This document shows, one piece after another, positions 26,860 to 34,705 of a stretch of DNA of 64,000 nt. Source of the DNA: Azospira inquinata. GTDB lineage: Bacteria > Pseudomonadota > Gammaproteobacteria > Burkholderiales > Rhodocyclaceae. The stretch lies in contig NZ_CP064782.1 in assembly GCF_018905915.1 (NCBI RefSeq), positions 1,674,001 through 1,738,000 of the forward strand. Reading direction: 5' to 3'. Numbering within the stretch: the first letter of the stretch is position 1; each line of letters opens with the position of its first letter. Below the pieces are notes generated by a model. That model made no database searches, was not told the DNA's origin, and saw only the letters and a list, made by a program, of their open reading frames with translations. The translations under genes and the position numbers were made by a program.

Positions 26860-28077
26860 TCAGATGCCGGCCCCCTGGTCGTTGTAGATGTAGTCCCGGG
26901 TCCAGGGCATGGTTTCCGCTCCCAGGCTGTTGGCCTTGGTGGCCACGATCTGGTGCAGGGCCACCCAGCCGTGGGAAAAGCCGTAGGCGCAGCCCGCCAG
27001 ATAAATGCGCCAGATGCGGTAGCGCCGGTCCCCCACCATGGCCCGCAGGGTGTCCCCCGCCGTTTCGAAGCGGTAGGACCAGTGCTCCAGGGTGCGGGCG
27101 TAGTGGCGGCGCAGATTCTCCACGTCCGTGGCTTCCAGGCCGGCGGCGGCCATTTCCCGCAGGGTCAGGCCGATGTGGGGCAGTTCTCCGTGGGGAAACA
27201 CATAGCGCTCGATAAAGCTGCCGCCCCCCCAGGGCACTTCCCCCGAATCCGGGTCCGTGGAGGTAATGCCGTGGTTGAGTACCACCCCGTCGTCCTCCAA
27301 TAGCTCGTGGATGCGGGCGAAATAGGCCCGCAGATTTTTCAGGCCCACGTGCTCGAACATGCCCACGCTGGTGATCCGGTCGAAACGGCCCGTCACATCC
27401 CGATAATCCTGGAGCCGCACCTCGCACCGGTCTTCCAGTCCGGCGGTAGCGATGCGGGCCCGGGCCAGGTCGTACTGCTGCTGGGACAGGGTGATGCCCA
27501 CGCAGCGGGCGCCCCAGTGCTGGGCGGCGCGCAGAATCAGGGCTCCCCAGCCGCAGCCGATGTCCAGCAGGCGCTGGCCGGGCTGGAGGCGAATCTTGCG
27601 CAGAATCAGGTCGATTTTCTGGACCTGGGCCGTTTCCAGGCTGTCCTCCGGGTGCTGGAAATAGCCGCAGGAATAGACCATGTTGTCGTCCAGCCACTGC
27701 TTGTAGAAATCGTTGGACACGTCGTAGTGGTAGGCGATGGCCTCCGCATCCATTTTCCGGTTGTGGCGCACCATGCGGCGAATGGGACCGAAACGGCCCT
27801 CCGGCTTGATTTCCCCGTCCGCCATGGCGGCGGCTACGGTAATGATGTCCCGGGCCGAGCCCGCCACCTGAATGTCCCCTTCCACATAGGCGGTGCCCAG
27901 ATTATCCAGGCTGGGGGTGAGCAGGTAGCGCAGGCCGGACATGGCGGGCAGGGTGAGAGTGACCCGGGGATCTTCCCCCAGGTCGAAGCTGGTGCCGTTC
28001 CACAGCACCAGCCGCAGGGGCAGGTTGCGGGCGCGCAGGCGGGCCACCAGCGCGTTCAATTGCTTACGCCAGAACAT
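26860..28077 (-). CDS. cfa: Cyclopropane-fatty-acyl-phospholipid synthase
   Basis: SAM-dependent enzyme that adds a methylene bridge to unsaturated acyl chains of membrane phospholipids, usually in stationary phase or under acid stress. The 405-residue product has a lipid-binding N-terminal domain and the methyltransferase core with LLDIGCGWGALILRAA, GITLSQQQYDLAR and ITSVGMFEHVGLKN. The C-terminal HGWVALHQIVATK-like end is typical. A long upstream gap with an AT-rich dyad region precedes it, which may hold its promoter. Confidence 0.95.
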   Translation of the reverse strand: MFWRKQLNALVARLRARNLPLRLVLWNGTSFDLGEDPRVTLTLPAMSGLRYLLTPSLDNLGTAYVEGDIQVAGSARDIITVAAAMADGEIKPEGRFGPIRRMVRHNRKMDAEAIAYHYDVSNDFYKQWLDDNMVYSCGYFQHPEDSLETAQVQKIDLILRKIRLQPGQRLLDIGCGWGALILRAAQHWGARCVGITLSQQQYDLARARIATAGLEDRCEVRLQDYRDVTGRFDRITSVGMFEHVGLKNLRAYFARIHELLEDDGVVLNHGITSTDPDSGEVPWGGGSFIERYVFPHGELPHIGLTLREMAAAGLEATDVENLRRHYARTLEHWSYRFETAGDTLRAMVGDRRYRIWRIYLAGCAYGFSHGWVALHQIVATKANSLGAETMPWTRDYIYNDQGAGI

Positions 28078-28624
28078 GACAAACCTTTCGGAAAAAAAGC
28101 GACCCGAACCGGGGGACTGCCGCCGGAGAGGCGGCTGGAACGGGGCCGGGTCGGTTATCTGGCACGCTTTGCGCTTAGCATGGCGCGACAGAATTCAAAA
28201 GACCTGTTGATTATGCACTTTTTCATAGTTATGCGTATAAGTGCTTAAGCATGTACTGAAGGGGCGCCCTTGGCCGGAGGCGAATAGACGCCTCCGAATC
28301 TCAGGCGCTAGCCCGAAAAAGCCGGCATCACCCTGGGGGAGGGCGGAGCGAAAAGGGGAAGGGGGTGGCTGGGGAGGGAGGCGGGGGAGCGGGAGCCGGT
28401 GGACGGTGGGGCCGGGTGTTCCGGGCGTGGTCCGGGAAGGGCTCGGGTTTCCCCGGGGCGGGGATGGGAGGTCGGTCCGAAGGGCTTTCCCTCCGGGGGG
28501 CTGGGGGTAGAAGGCGCCCGGAAAGGGGCGTCTTCCTTGGCTTTCCCAAAGAGGGATGGGGCGGGAAGATGCTGCCGGGAGCTTGGGCCGCCAAGGGGCA
28601 GCGGCGTGGCCCTTTTAAGGCCCC
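28078..28624. other. Intergenic region upstream of cfa, no gene seen
   Basis: This 547-bp gap holds no credible gene; the open frames in its right part are Pro/Arg/Gly-rich products of extreme GC content. The left part (about 28180-28260) is AT-rich, with nested dyads: TTATGCACTT/AAGTGCTTAA (28211-28220, 28239-28248; one mismatch) around CATA-GT-TATG (28224-28233). This is probably where cfa is controlled. Confidence 0.6.
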
Positions 28625-28819
28625 TTATGGTGCCGAGGGGCCCGTTTCGCTCCCCGACGCTGGGGGCGCGTCATCCTTTCCGGACGCCGGGTTGGCCGGG
28701 GGCAGGCCGGCGATCTGTTCCGCCGTGCGGCCACAGCCCAGGCAGGTGCCGCTTTCCGGGTCCATGGTGCAGACCCCGATACACGGGTCTTCTTCCGGTA
28801 TGTCCCAGGTTTCTTCCAT
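28625..28819 (-). CDS. DUF1289 domain protein (cysteine-cluster, paralogue 1)
   Basis: A 64-residue protein with the DUF1289 signature DPCIGVCTMDPESGTCLGCGRT, in which four cysteines (C-x3-C ... C-x2-C) probably bind a metal or Fe-S cluster. The tail is Pro/Ser/Gly-rich and poorly conserved. Function is unknown; members are often encoded next to other small proteins. It lies 25 nt downstream of a second DUF1289 gene, so the pair is co-transcribed. Confidence 0.85.
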   Translation of the reverse strand: MEETWDIPEEDPCIGVCTMDPESGTCLGCGRTAEQIAGLPPANPASGKDDAPPASGSETGPSAP

Positions 28820-28844
28820 GGGGTGTCTTCCTCTGTGCCGGGGC

Positions 28845-29063
28845 TCAGGCCTCGCCCCGCAGGGCGGCCCCTTCCGGGTCCCATTGCTGGCGCCGGGCCC
28901 GGCTCTGTTCCAGGATGTCCTGGCGGCGGCCGTTATCCGCCTCCCGCCAGGCGTAGATTTCTTCCAGGCTGCGAAAGCAGCCTTCGCAAAAGCCGTGTTC
29001 CTCGTTCATCCGGCAGACCCGGATACAGGGGGAGGCGACCCGTTCTTCTTCTATGGCGTCCAT
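28845..29063 (-). CDS. DUF1289 domain protein (cysteine-cluster, paralogue 2)
   Basis: A 72-residue protein with the DUF1289 pattern SPCIRVCRMNEEHGFCEGCFRS followed by the usual LEEIYAWREADNGRRQDIL helix, of which EEIYAWR is the typical part. I chose the ATG at 29063; an earlier in-frame ATG at 29117 would add 18 unconserved residues. This one matches the longer, more typical DUF1289 form, while its neighbour lacks the second helix. Confidence 0.85.
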   Translation of the reverse strand: MDAIEEERVASPCIRVCRMNEEHGFCEGCFRSLEEIYAWREADNGRRQDILEQSRARRQQWDPEGAALRGEA

Positions 29064-29418
29064 AAAGGCTTTCCGCAGGGTTGGGGGATACGGGGAGGCG
29101 CCCCGTACCCGGTGCATAGACCCGGCCCGGGCGCTGGTGTTCCCCGGCGGGGGTGAAAAAGGCGAGGCTGTGCCCTGAGGCCGGAGCGGCAGCTGCCTTG
29201 GGGATGGCTCAGGTATGACGGCCCGGGTGGGGGGGCGGCAGCAAAGCAGGGAACCCGGACCGGGGCTTGTGGGGCGTCAGGGTTCGCCGGTGGCAGACCT
29301 CAGGGCCGTGGCGCGGTGGGGCGGTAAAGCGGCGGGCGGCGGGCGGCGGGCGGCGGGCAGAAACGGGAAGCAACAGGCAGTGGTGGTCCGGGGCGGCGAC
29401 CAACCGCCGCTCCGGGCC
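29064..29418. other. Intergenic gap with a heptamer repeat, no gene seen
   Basis: This 355-bp GC-rich gap between two minus-strand genes has no credible coding frame. It contains the (GGCGGGC)4 array listed separately. The DUF1289 promoter should lie near its left end, but I see no clear -10/-35. Confidence 0.5.
29331..29358. repeat. Four tandem copies of GGCGGGC
   Basis: Four perfect GGCGGGC heptamers lie just downstream of the enoyl-CoA hydratase stop. This is the second intergenic heptamer array in the window, the other being (AGCCCCC)5 near 14 kb. Confidence 0.92.
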
Positions 29419-30225
29419 TCAGGCCGGTTCGTCCAGGGTCTGGGCCCAGGCGGGTTTGCGCTTTTCCAGGAAGGCGGCGATGCCCTCCTGGCCTTCGGCG
29501 GAGAGGCGCACCTGGGTGGCCCGGGCGGCGGATTCCAGGACCAGATCCCCGTCCAGGGGATGGCCGTCCAGGGCGGCCAGCATTTCCTTGCAGGCGCCCA
29601 GGGCGGCGGGACCGTTGCGCAGCAGCTTGTCCACGATTTCCCCCACCGCGTCGTCCAGGGCTTCCTCGTCCGGCACCAGTTCGTGGATCAGGCCCAGGCG
29701 ATAGGCTTCGGCGGCGGAAAACCGCTCTCCGGTGAGCAGGTAGCGGCGGGCGTGGCGGGCCCCCACGGCGGCCTGAAAATAGGGGGCGGCCAGGGCGGGC
29801 AGCAGGCCCAGCTTGACGTCGGTGAGGGCGAAAAGGGCGTCGTAGGTGGCCAGGGCAATGTCGCAGGCGGCCACCAGACCCACCCCGCCCCCGTAGGCCG
29901 GACCCTGGACCCGGGCGATGACCGGCTTGGTCAGGGTGTTCAGGGTTTGCAGCATGTCCCCCAGGTTGCGGGCTTCCTGGAGATTCTGGCTGGGGGTGAA
30001 GCGGGCTGCCCGTTGCTGCCATTGGAGGTCCGTACCGGCGCAGAAGCTTTTGCCCGTGGCGGACAGCACCACCACCCGCACCTGGGCATCGGCTTCCAGC
30101 TGGCGCAGACCTTCGGTGATTTCCCCGATCAGGTGTTCGTCCAGGGCGTTGTGCCGGTCCGGCTTATTGAGGGTGAGCAGGCCCAGGGGACCGTCGGTCT
30201 CCACCAGAATGGCTTGAAATTCCAT
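29419..30225 (-). CDS. Enoyl-CoA hydratase/isomerase family protein
   Basis: Crotonase-fold enzyme of 268 residues. The N-terminus MEFQAILVETDGPLGLLTLN is typical, with an oxyanion-hole segment SFCAGTDLQWQQ and the second glycine segment VQGPAYGGGVGLVAACDIALA; Glu residues in the FALTDVKLGLLPA block suit hydratase chemistry. The pattern resembles methylglutaconyl-CoA hydratase or related hydratases more than isomerases, but this is not certain. The ATG at 30225 has AGGGAG 7 nt upstream. A stand-alone minus-strand gene in a set with thiolase further upstream, suggesting acyl-CoA breakdown. Confidence 0.9.
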   Translation of the reverse strand: MEFQAILVETDGPLGLLTLNKPDRHNALDEHLIGEITEGLRQLEADAQVRVVVLSATGKSFCAGTDLQWQQRAARFTPSQNLQEARNLGDMLQTLNTLTKPVIARVQGPAYGGGVGLVAACDIALATYDALFALTDVKLGLLPALAAPYFQAAVGARHARRYLLTGERFSAAEAYRLGLIHELVPDEEALDDAVGEIVDKLLRNGPAALGACKEMLAALDGHPLDGDLVLESAARATQVRLSAEGQEGIAAFLEKRKPAWAQTLDEPA

Positions 30226-30366
30226 GGCATTCTCCCTGTGATTCCGCCCACCGGCCCGAATGGCGGCGGGGCCCGGCAGCGGGCCGATGAGCATCATGCC
30301 ACCGGCCTGGGGCGGGCGCCAGAGCCCCGTCCCCGGTGGCCTTTCCGGGGGCGGGTTGGGATGGGC

Positions 30367-30966
30367 TCAGAGCTGGGGTACGTCCTTGATCCACTTGGTC
30401 ACCGGCTCGGCCTGATAACGGCCCATGGCCGCCAGCAGGGCGTCCGGTTCCTGGGCTGTGAGCACCAGCTGCCGGTTCTCCTGGCGCAGGAAACCTTCTG
30501 CCACCGCATGGTCGAAGAGCCCTAGCAGGGCGTCGTAATAGCCTTCCACGTTGAGCAGGCCGCAGGGCTTGGTGTGGAAGCCCAGCTGGCCCCAGGTGAT
30601 GATTTCGCAGAATTCCTCAAAGGTGCCGAAGCCCCCGGGCAGGGCGATGAAACCATCCGCCAGTTCCGCCATGCGGGCCTTGCGGGTGTGCATGGAATCC
30701 ACCACTTCCAGCCGGGTGAGCTGGCGGTGTTCCAGGTGCCGCCCCGCCACTTCCTTGCCCATCAGGGCCTGGGGAATGACGCCGATGACCTGGCCCCCCG
30801 CCGCCAGACAGGCGTCGGCCACCGTGCCCATGAGGCCCACGTTGCCGCCCCCATACACCAGCTCCAGACCCTGCTCCGCCAGGCTGCGACCCAGGGCCTG
30901 GGCGGCGCTGCGATAGACGGGGCGGGTGCCGGAACTGGACCCGCAAAAGACGCAAATTCGTTTCAT
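30367..30966 (-). CDS. LOG-family Rossmann protein (TIGR00730; nucleotide 5'-monophosphate phosphoribohydrolase type)
   Basis: A 199-residue member of the lysine-decarboxylase-like LOG family, enzymes that split AMP or cytokinin-type nucleotides into base and ribose 5-phosphate. The signatures [22 protein letters not shown], and the diagnostic PGGFGTFEE with an upstream SMHTRKARM are all present. The older label lysine decarboxylase is wrong for this family. It lies between enoyl-CoA hydratase and the EamA transporter without overlap. Confidence 0.93.
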   Translation of the reverse strand: MKRICVFCGSSSGTRPVYRSAAQALGRSLAEQGLELVYGGGNVGLMGTVADACLAAGGQVIGVIPQALMGKEVAGRHLEHRQLTRLEVVDSMHTRKARMAELADGFIALPGGFGTFEEFCEIITWGQLGFHTKPCGLLNVEGYYDALLGLFDHAVAEGFLRQENRQLVLTAQEPDALLAAMGRYQAEPVTKWIKDVPQL

Positions 30967-31149
30967 GATGCTTGGCTCTGTGATTGGAAAAGAGGCCGGG
31001 CCCGGTACGCCGGTCCGGCAGGGAAGGCCATGATAAGCCAGGAATGTGGCGTTTATCCTGCGGGGCCTTGCCTTGGGGGATGTGGGGCCGGTTTGGCCGC
31101 CGCGCCGGGCCAGGGAAAGCAGCCGCCGTCCCTGGGGGCGCGAACCGCT

Positions 31150-32088
31150 TTAGCCCTGGGGACGCCGACTGCCCCGGGCACCCCGGTTGGTGAGGATCAC
31201 CCCGCCCAGCACCAGGGCGCCGCCGATCAGCACGGGGGCGGAGAGCCGTTCTCCCAGCAGCCAGTCCCCCTGGAGCACGGCGAAAATGGGCACCAGATTG
31301 ATGAAGGCGGCTGCCCGGGTGGCTCCCAGGCCCCGGATGCCTTCCGCGTACCAGGTGAAGCTCAGGGCGGTACCGAACAGGCCGAGAAAGAGCACGCAGA
31401 GCCAGGCCCGCAGGCTTAAGTCCGGGGGCACCAGGGTGAGGCCCAGGGCCAGGGCGGCGGCTCCCAGGAGCAGGCCTCCCAGGGCGCAGGCGTAAAAGGT
31501 GGCGGCTAGGGGGGAGAGGGTGTGGGTGGCCCGGCGGCCGATGAAGGTGAACAGGGTCCAGAACAGGACGCAGCCCAGGATCAGCCATTCCCCCAGGCCG
31601 ATGGCGCCATGGAGCAGGGCCAGGGGATGGCCGTTGCCGATCACCAGGAGGCAGCCTCCCAGGGCGGTGAGAATGCCCAGACCCTTTATTCGGTTCATGG
31701 TTTCCCCGCCGCCCAGCCAGGCTACCAGGGCCACGGCGGCCGGATTGAGGGCTACCACCAGGGCGCCCTTGCCAGCGCTGATGTGGCGCAGACCGTAGAG
31801 AAAGCAGAGGTTGTAGGCGAAGATGCCGGTGAAGCCGAGCCAGAAGACCGTGGCCCATTCCCGCCGGGAGAGGGCCCGGGGAGCGAAGGCGCTCCGGCCT
31901 TCAGTCAGGCCCAGCTGAAGCCCCAGGGCCAGGGCGGCAATAAAAAACCGCCAGAAGGCGGCGGTCAGGGGCGGGGTGTCCTGGACCACCAGACGTCCGG
32001 CGATCCAGGTACCTCCCCAGAGCACCATGGTCAGCAGCAGGCGGAGGTAAAGCCCCCCGTGGCCGCCGACCCGGTGCCAGGGGAACAA
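31150..32088 (-). CDS. DMT-superfamily transporter, EamA family
   Basis: Inner-membrane exporter-type permease of 312 residues with ten predicted helices in two EamA repeats. The first opens with LLLTMVLWGGTWIAGRLVVQDTPPL and carries the WGGTWIAGR signature, and the second begins around LGEWLILGCVLFWTLFTFIGR. Substrates in this group range over amino acids, metabolites and drugs and cannot be inferred here. It sits immediately downstream of the thiolase gene, with its ATG just before the thiolase stop region, so co-transcription is likely. Confidence 0.9.
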   Translation of the reverse strand: MFPWHRVGGHGGLYLRLLLTMVLWGGTWIAGRLVVQDTPPLTAAFWRFFIAALALGLQLGLTEGRSAFAPRALSRREWATVFWLGFTGIFAYNLCFLYGLRHISAGKGALVVALNPAAVALVAWLGGGETMNRIKGLGILTALGGCLLVIGNGHPLALLHGAIGLGEWLILGCVLFWTLFTFIGRRATHTLSPLAATFYACALGGLLLGAAALALGLTLVPPDLSLRAWLCVLFLGLFGTALSFTWYAEGIRGLGATRAAAFINLVPIFAVLQGDWLLGERLSAPVLIGGALVLGGVILTNRGARGSRRPQG

Positions 32089-32089
32089 C

Positions 32090-33271
32090 TTAGAGCATTT
32101 CCACGGCCACGGCCACGGCTTCGCCGCCGCCGATGCACAGGGAGGCGATGCCCTTCTTCTTGCCGTATTGCTTCAGGGCGCCCAGCAGGGTGACCAGAAT
32201 CCGGCAGCCGGAAGCGCCGATGGGGTGGCCCAGGGCGCAGGCGCCGCCGTGCACATTGACCTTGGCCGGATCCAGCTTCAGGTCATGGATGGCGGCCATG
32301 GTGACCACGGCGAAGGCTTCGTTGATTTCCCACAGATCCACGTCGGCGGTGGTCCAACCCACCTTCTTCAGGACCTTTTCCATGGCGCCCACGGGGGCGG
32401 TGGTGAACCAGGCCGGTTCATGGGAATTGGTGCTGTGACCCAGGATTTTGGCGATGGGGGTAAGGCCCAGTTCCTTGGCCTTGGATTCCCGCATCACCAC
32501 CACGGCGGCGGCGCCGTCGGAAATGGAGGAGGAGTTGGCGGCGGTGACCGTGCCGTCCTTCTTGAAGGCGGGCTTCAGACCGGGGATTTTTTCCACCTGG
32601 GCTTTGGGCGGCTGTTCGTCGTTTTCCACAATCCGGTCGCCCTTGCGGCTGCTCACCGTGACCGGGGCGATTTCCCACTTGAAGTTGCCGCCGGCGATGG
32701 CCTTTTGGGCCCGGGTGGTGGAGGTGATGGCGAATTCGTCCTGGGCCTGACGGGTGAAGCCGTACTTGGTGGCCGTGTCTTCGGCGAAGGTGCCCATCAG
32801 CCGGCCCTTGTCGTAGGCGTCTTCCAGACCGTCGAAGAACATGTGGTCGAGAATCTGGCCATGGCCCAGCCGGTAACCGCCCCGGGCTTTAGGCAGCAGG
32901 TAGGGGGCGTTGGTCATGGACTCTTGACCGCCAGCCACGGCGATGTCGAAGGAACCGGCGAGAATGTTGTCATGGGCCAGCATCACCGCCTTCAGGGCGG
33001 AACCGCAGACCTTCTGAATGGTGGTGGCGCCGGTGGACAGGGGCAGACCGGCGCCGATGGTGGCTTGCCGGGCGGGGGCCTGACCGACCCCGGCCACCAG
33101 CACATTGCCGAACAGCACTTCATCCACCTGTTCGGGCTTGATGCCGGCTCGTTCCACGGCCGCCTTGATGGCCACGCTGCCCAGCTGGGGGGCGGTCAGG
33201 GAGGCGAAATCACCCTGGAAGCCACCCAAGGGAGTCCGGGCGGCGGAAACGATAACGATCGGGTCGGTCAT
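32090..33271 (-). CDS. Acetyl-CoA acetyltransferase (thiolase)
   Basis: Thiolase of 393 residues that condenses two acetyl-CoA or cleaves 3-ketoacyl-CoA. The nucleophile Cys is in QKVCGSALKAVMLAHD, the NEAFAVV block is present, and the catalytic His and Cys are in GGACALGHPIGASGCRI. It begins MTDPIVIVSAARTPLGGF at an ATG with GGAGTG upstream. It is divergent from the metallo-hydrolase/phaC pair, and no acetoacetyl-CoA reductase (phaB) is adjacent, so a PHA role is possible but not shown. Confidence 0.94.
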   Translation of the reverse strand: MTDPIVIVSAARTPLGGFQGDFASLTAPQLGSVAIKAAVERAGIKPEQVDEVLFGNVLVAGVGQAPARQATIGAGLPLSTGATTIQKVCGSALKAVMLAHDNILAGSFDIAVAGGQESMTNAPYLLPKARGGYRLGHGQILDHMFFDGLEDAYDKGRLMGTFAEDTATKYGFTRQAQDEFAITSTTRAQKAIAGGNFKWEIAPVTVSSRKGDRIVENDEQPPKAQVEKIPGLKPAFKKDGTVTAANSSSISDGAAAVVVMRESKAKELGLTPIAKILGHSTNSHEPAWFTTAPVGAMEKVLKKVGWTTADVDLWEINEAFAVVTMAAIHDLKLDPAKVNVHGGACALGHPIGASGCRILVTLLGALKQYGKKKGIASLCIGGGEAVAVAVEML

Positions 33272-33646
33272 AGTCACTCCTTGTCTTGATGTCGGTGTGC
33301 CCGCCGCGAGCCAGGTCCGGCGGGAGATTGGGAACGCAGGCATTGCCTGGTCGCCCGAGAGGATACGCTACAAACTGTGACAAGCAATAACATTCCGCGC
33401 CCCGTTTGTTGAGCGGATTTGTCACCCATGCAGCGTACGCTCCAGTATGGCCCGGGAAAGGCCGCGGGAAAAGGGGCGGCGCTGAAATGGGGGGTGAAAA
33501 AAAATGCAATTTTTACGGCTCCCCCTGGTCCCAGGATTTATGCCGGGGGATTGTCATGTTGCCGTAAGCTCCACCCGGTTCAATGGCTCCTGGCGGTCTC
33601 CGTCGCCGCCCCGGGCTCCCCCGAAAAAACCGTCCCTTATCCATCC
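33272..33646. other. Divergent intergenic region between thiolase and the metallo-hydrolase
   Basis: This 375-bp gap must hold both promoters. I see a spaced dyad GTGACAA (33377-33383) / TTGTCAC (33419-33425) in the AT-richer middle but no convincing -10/-35 pair. No coding frame is credible. Confidence 0.5.
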
Positions 33647-34678
33647 ATGACCGCCTCCCCCCTCCACTATCCGTTTCCCACCCCTCCCGCCCCCGGCGAC
33701 CTGTGTCCCGTGGCCCCGGGAGTGTTCTGGCTGCGCCTGCCCCTGCCCTTTGCCCTGGATCACATCAATCTCTGGCTGCTGCGGGACGGCGACGGCTGGA
33801 CCCTGGTGGATACGGGCTTAGGGTCCGCCACCACCCAGGCCCAGTGGGAAGGGGTGCTGGCCCGGCTGGACGGGCCGGTGACCCGCATTGTGGTGACCCA
33901 CTTCCATCCGGACCATCTGGGCCAGGCCGCCTGGCTGGCGGAGCGCTGCGGCGCGGCGGTGTGGATGACCGCCGGGGAATTCCTCACCGCCCACGCGGTG
34001 TGGCAGGAGGTGGGAGGCCACGGCCCCGCCGCCATGGTGGCCCAGTTCCGGGACCACGGTCTGGATGCGGCCCGTCAGTCGGTCCAGTTGCAGCGGGGCA
34101 ACGTTTTCCGCAAGGGGGTGCCCCACCTGCCCGCCACCTATCGGCGCCTGGTGGATGGGGAGCGGCTGGAAATCGACGGCCAGCCCTGGCGGGTGCTGGT
34201 GGGCCACGGCCATTCCCCGGAACATGGGGCGCTTTACGCTGCCGATGCCAACGTGCTAATTTCAGGGGACATGCTGCTGCCCCGCATTTCCACCAATGTG
34301 AGCGTCTTTGCCGCTACCCCGGAGGACAATGCCCTGGGCCGTTTCCTCGCCTCCCTGAAGAAGCTGGAGGCGGCGGTGGGGGAAGACACCCTGGTGCTGC
34401 CCTCCCATGGCCGCCCCTTTGTGGGGGTGGGGCCCCGGGTCGCGGCTCTCCACGAACATCACCGGGAACGGCTGGCCGAACTGGAAGCCGCCTGTGATAC
34501 GCCCCAAAGCGCGGCGGACCTGCTCCCCGTGCTCTTTCCCCGGGAGCTGGACGCCCACCAGTTGATGTTCGCCATGGGGGAAGCCATCGCTCATCTGAAT
34601 TATCTGGATCAGGCCGGACGGCTGGTCCGTACCCGGGGTACGGACGGGGTCTTCCGGTATTGCCGCAGCACCAATTAA
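33647..34678 (+). CDS. Metallo-beta-lactamase-fold hydrolase
   Basis: A 343-residue MBL-fold enzyme of the glyoxalase II/thioesterase-like type. It shows the zinc motif THFHPDHLGQAAW, a later GHSPEHGALY histidine segment and an ISGDMLLPRI aspartate segment, with an extra helical C-terminal domain (winged-helix-like, about 90 residues). The ATG at 33647 is preferred over longer in-frame starts because the fold begins just after. It lies 27 nt upstream of phaC in the same direction. Its substrate is unknown; a thioester is plausible by context. Confidence 0.88.
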   Translation: MTASPLHYPFPTPPAPGDLCPVAPGVFWLRLPLPFALDHINLWLLRDGDGWTLVDTGLGSATTQAQWEGVLARLDGPVTRIVVTHFHPDHLGQAAWLAERCGAAVWMTAGEFLTAHAVWQEVGGHGPAAMVAQFRDHGLDAARQSVQLQRGNVFRKGVPHLPATYRRLVDGERLEIDGQPWRVLVGHGHSPEHGALYAADANVLISGDMLLPRISTNVSVFAATPEDNALGRFLASLKKLEAAVGEDTLVLPSHGRPFVGVGPRVAALHEHHRERLAELEAACDTPQSAADLLPVLFPRELDAHQLMFAMGEAIAHLNYLDQAGRLVRTRGTDGVFRYCRSTN

Positions 34679-34705
34679 TCTCGTTAAAAGAGGAAGGGGA
34701 CAAAG

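Noticed and set aside
28328..29156. Several overlapping frames in the GC-rich gap upstream of cfa
   Set aside because: Products are made of Pro, Arg and Gly with no ribosome-binding site or family likeness; only the two DUF1289 genes at the right end are credible.
33377..33425. Spaced dyad GTGACAA/TTGTCAC between thiolase and the metallo-hydrolase as an operator
   Set aside because: Arms are only 7 bp and 35 nt apart with no promoter in register, so chance is likely; it is mentioned only in the gap entry.
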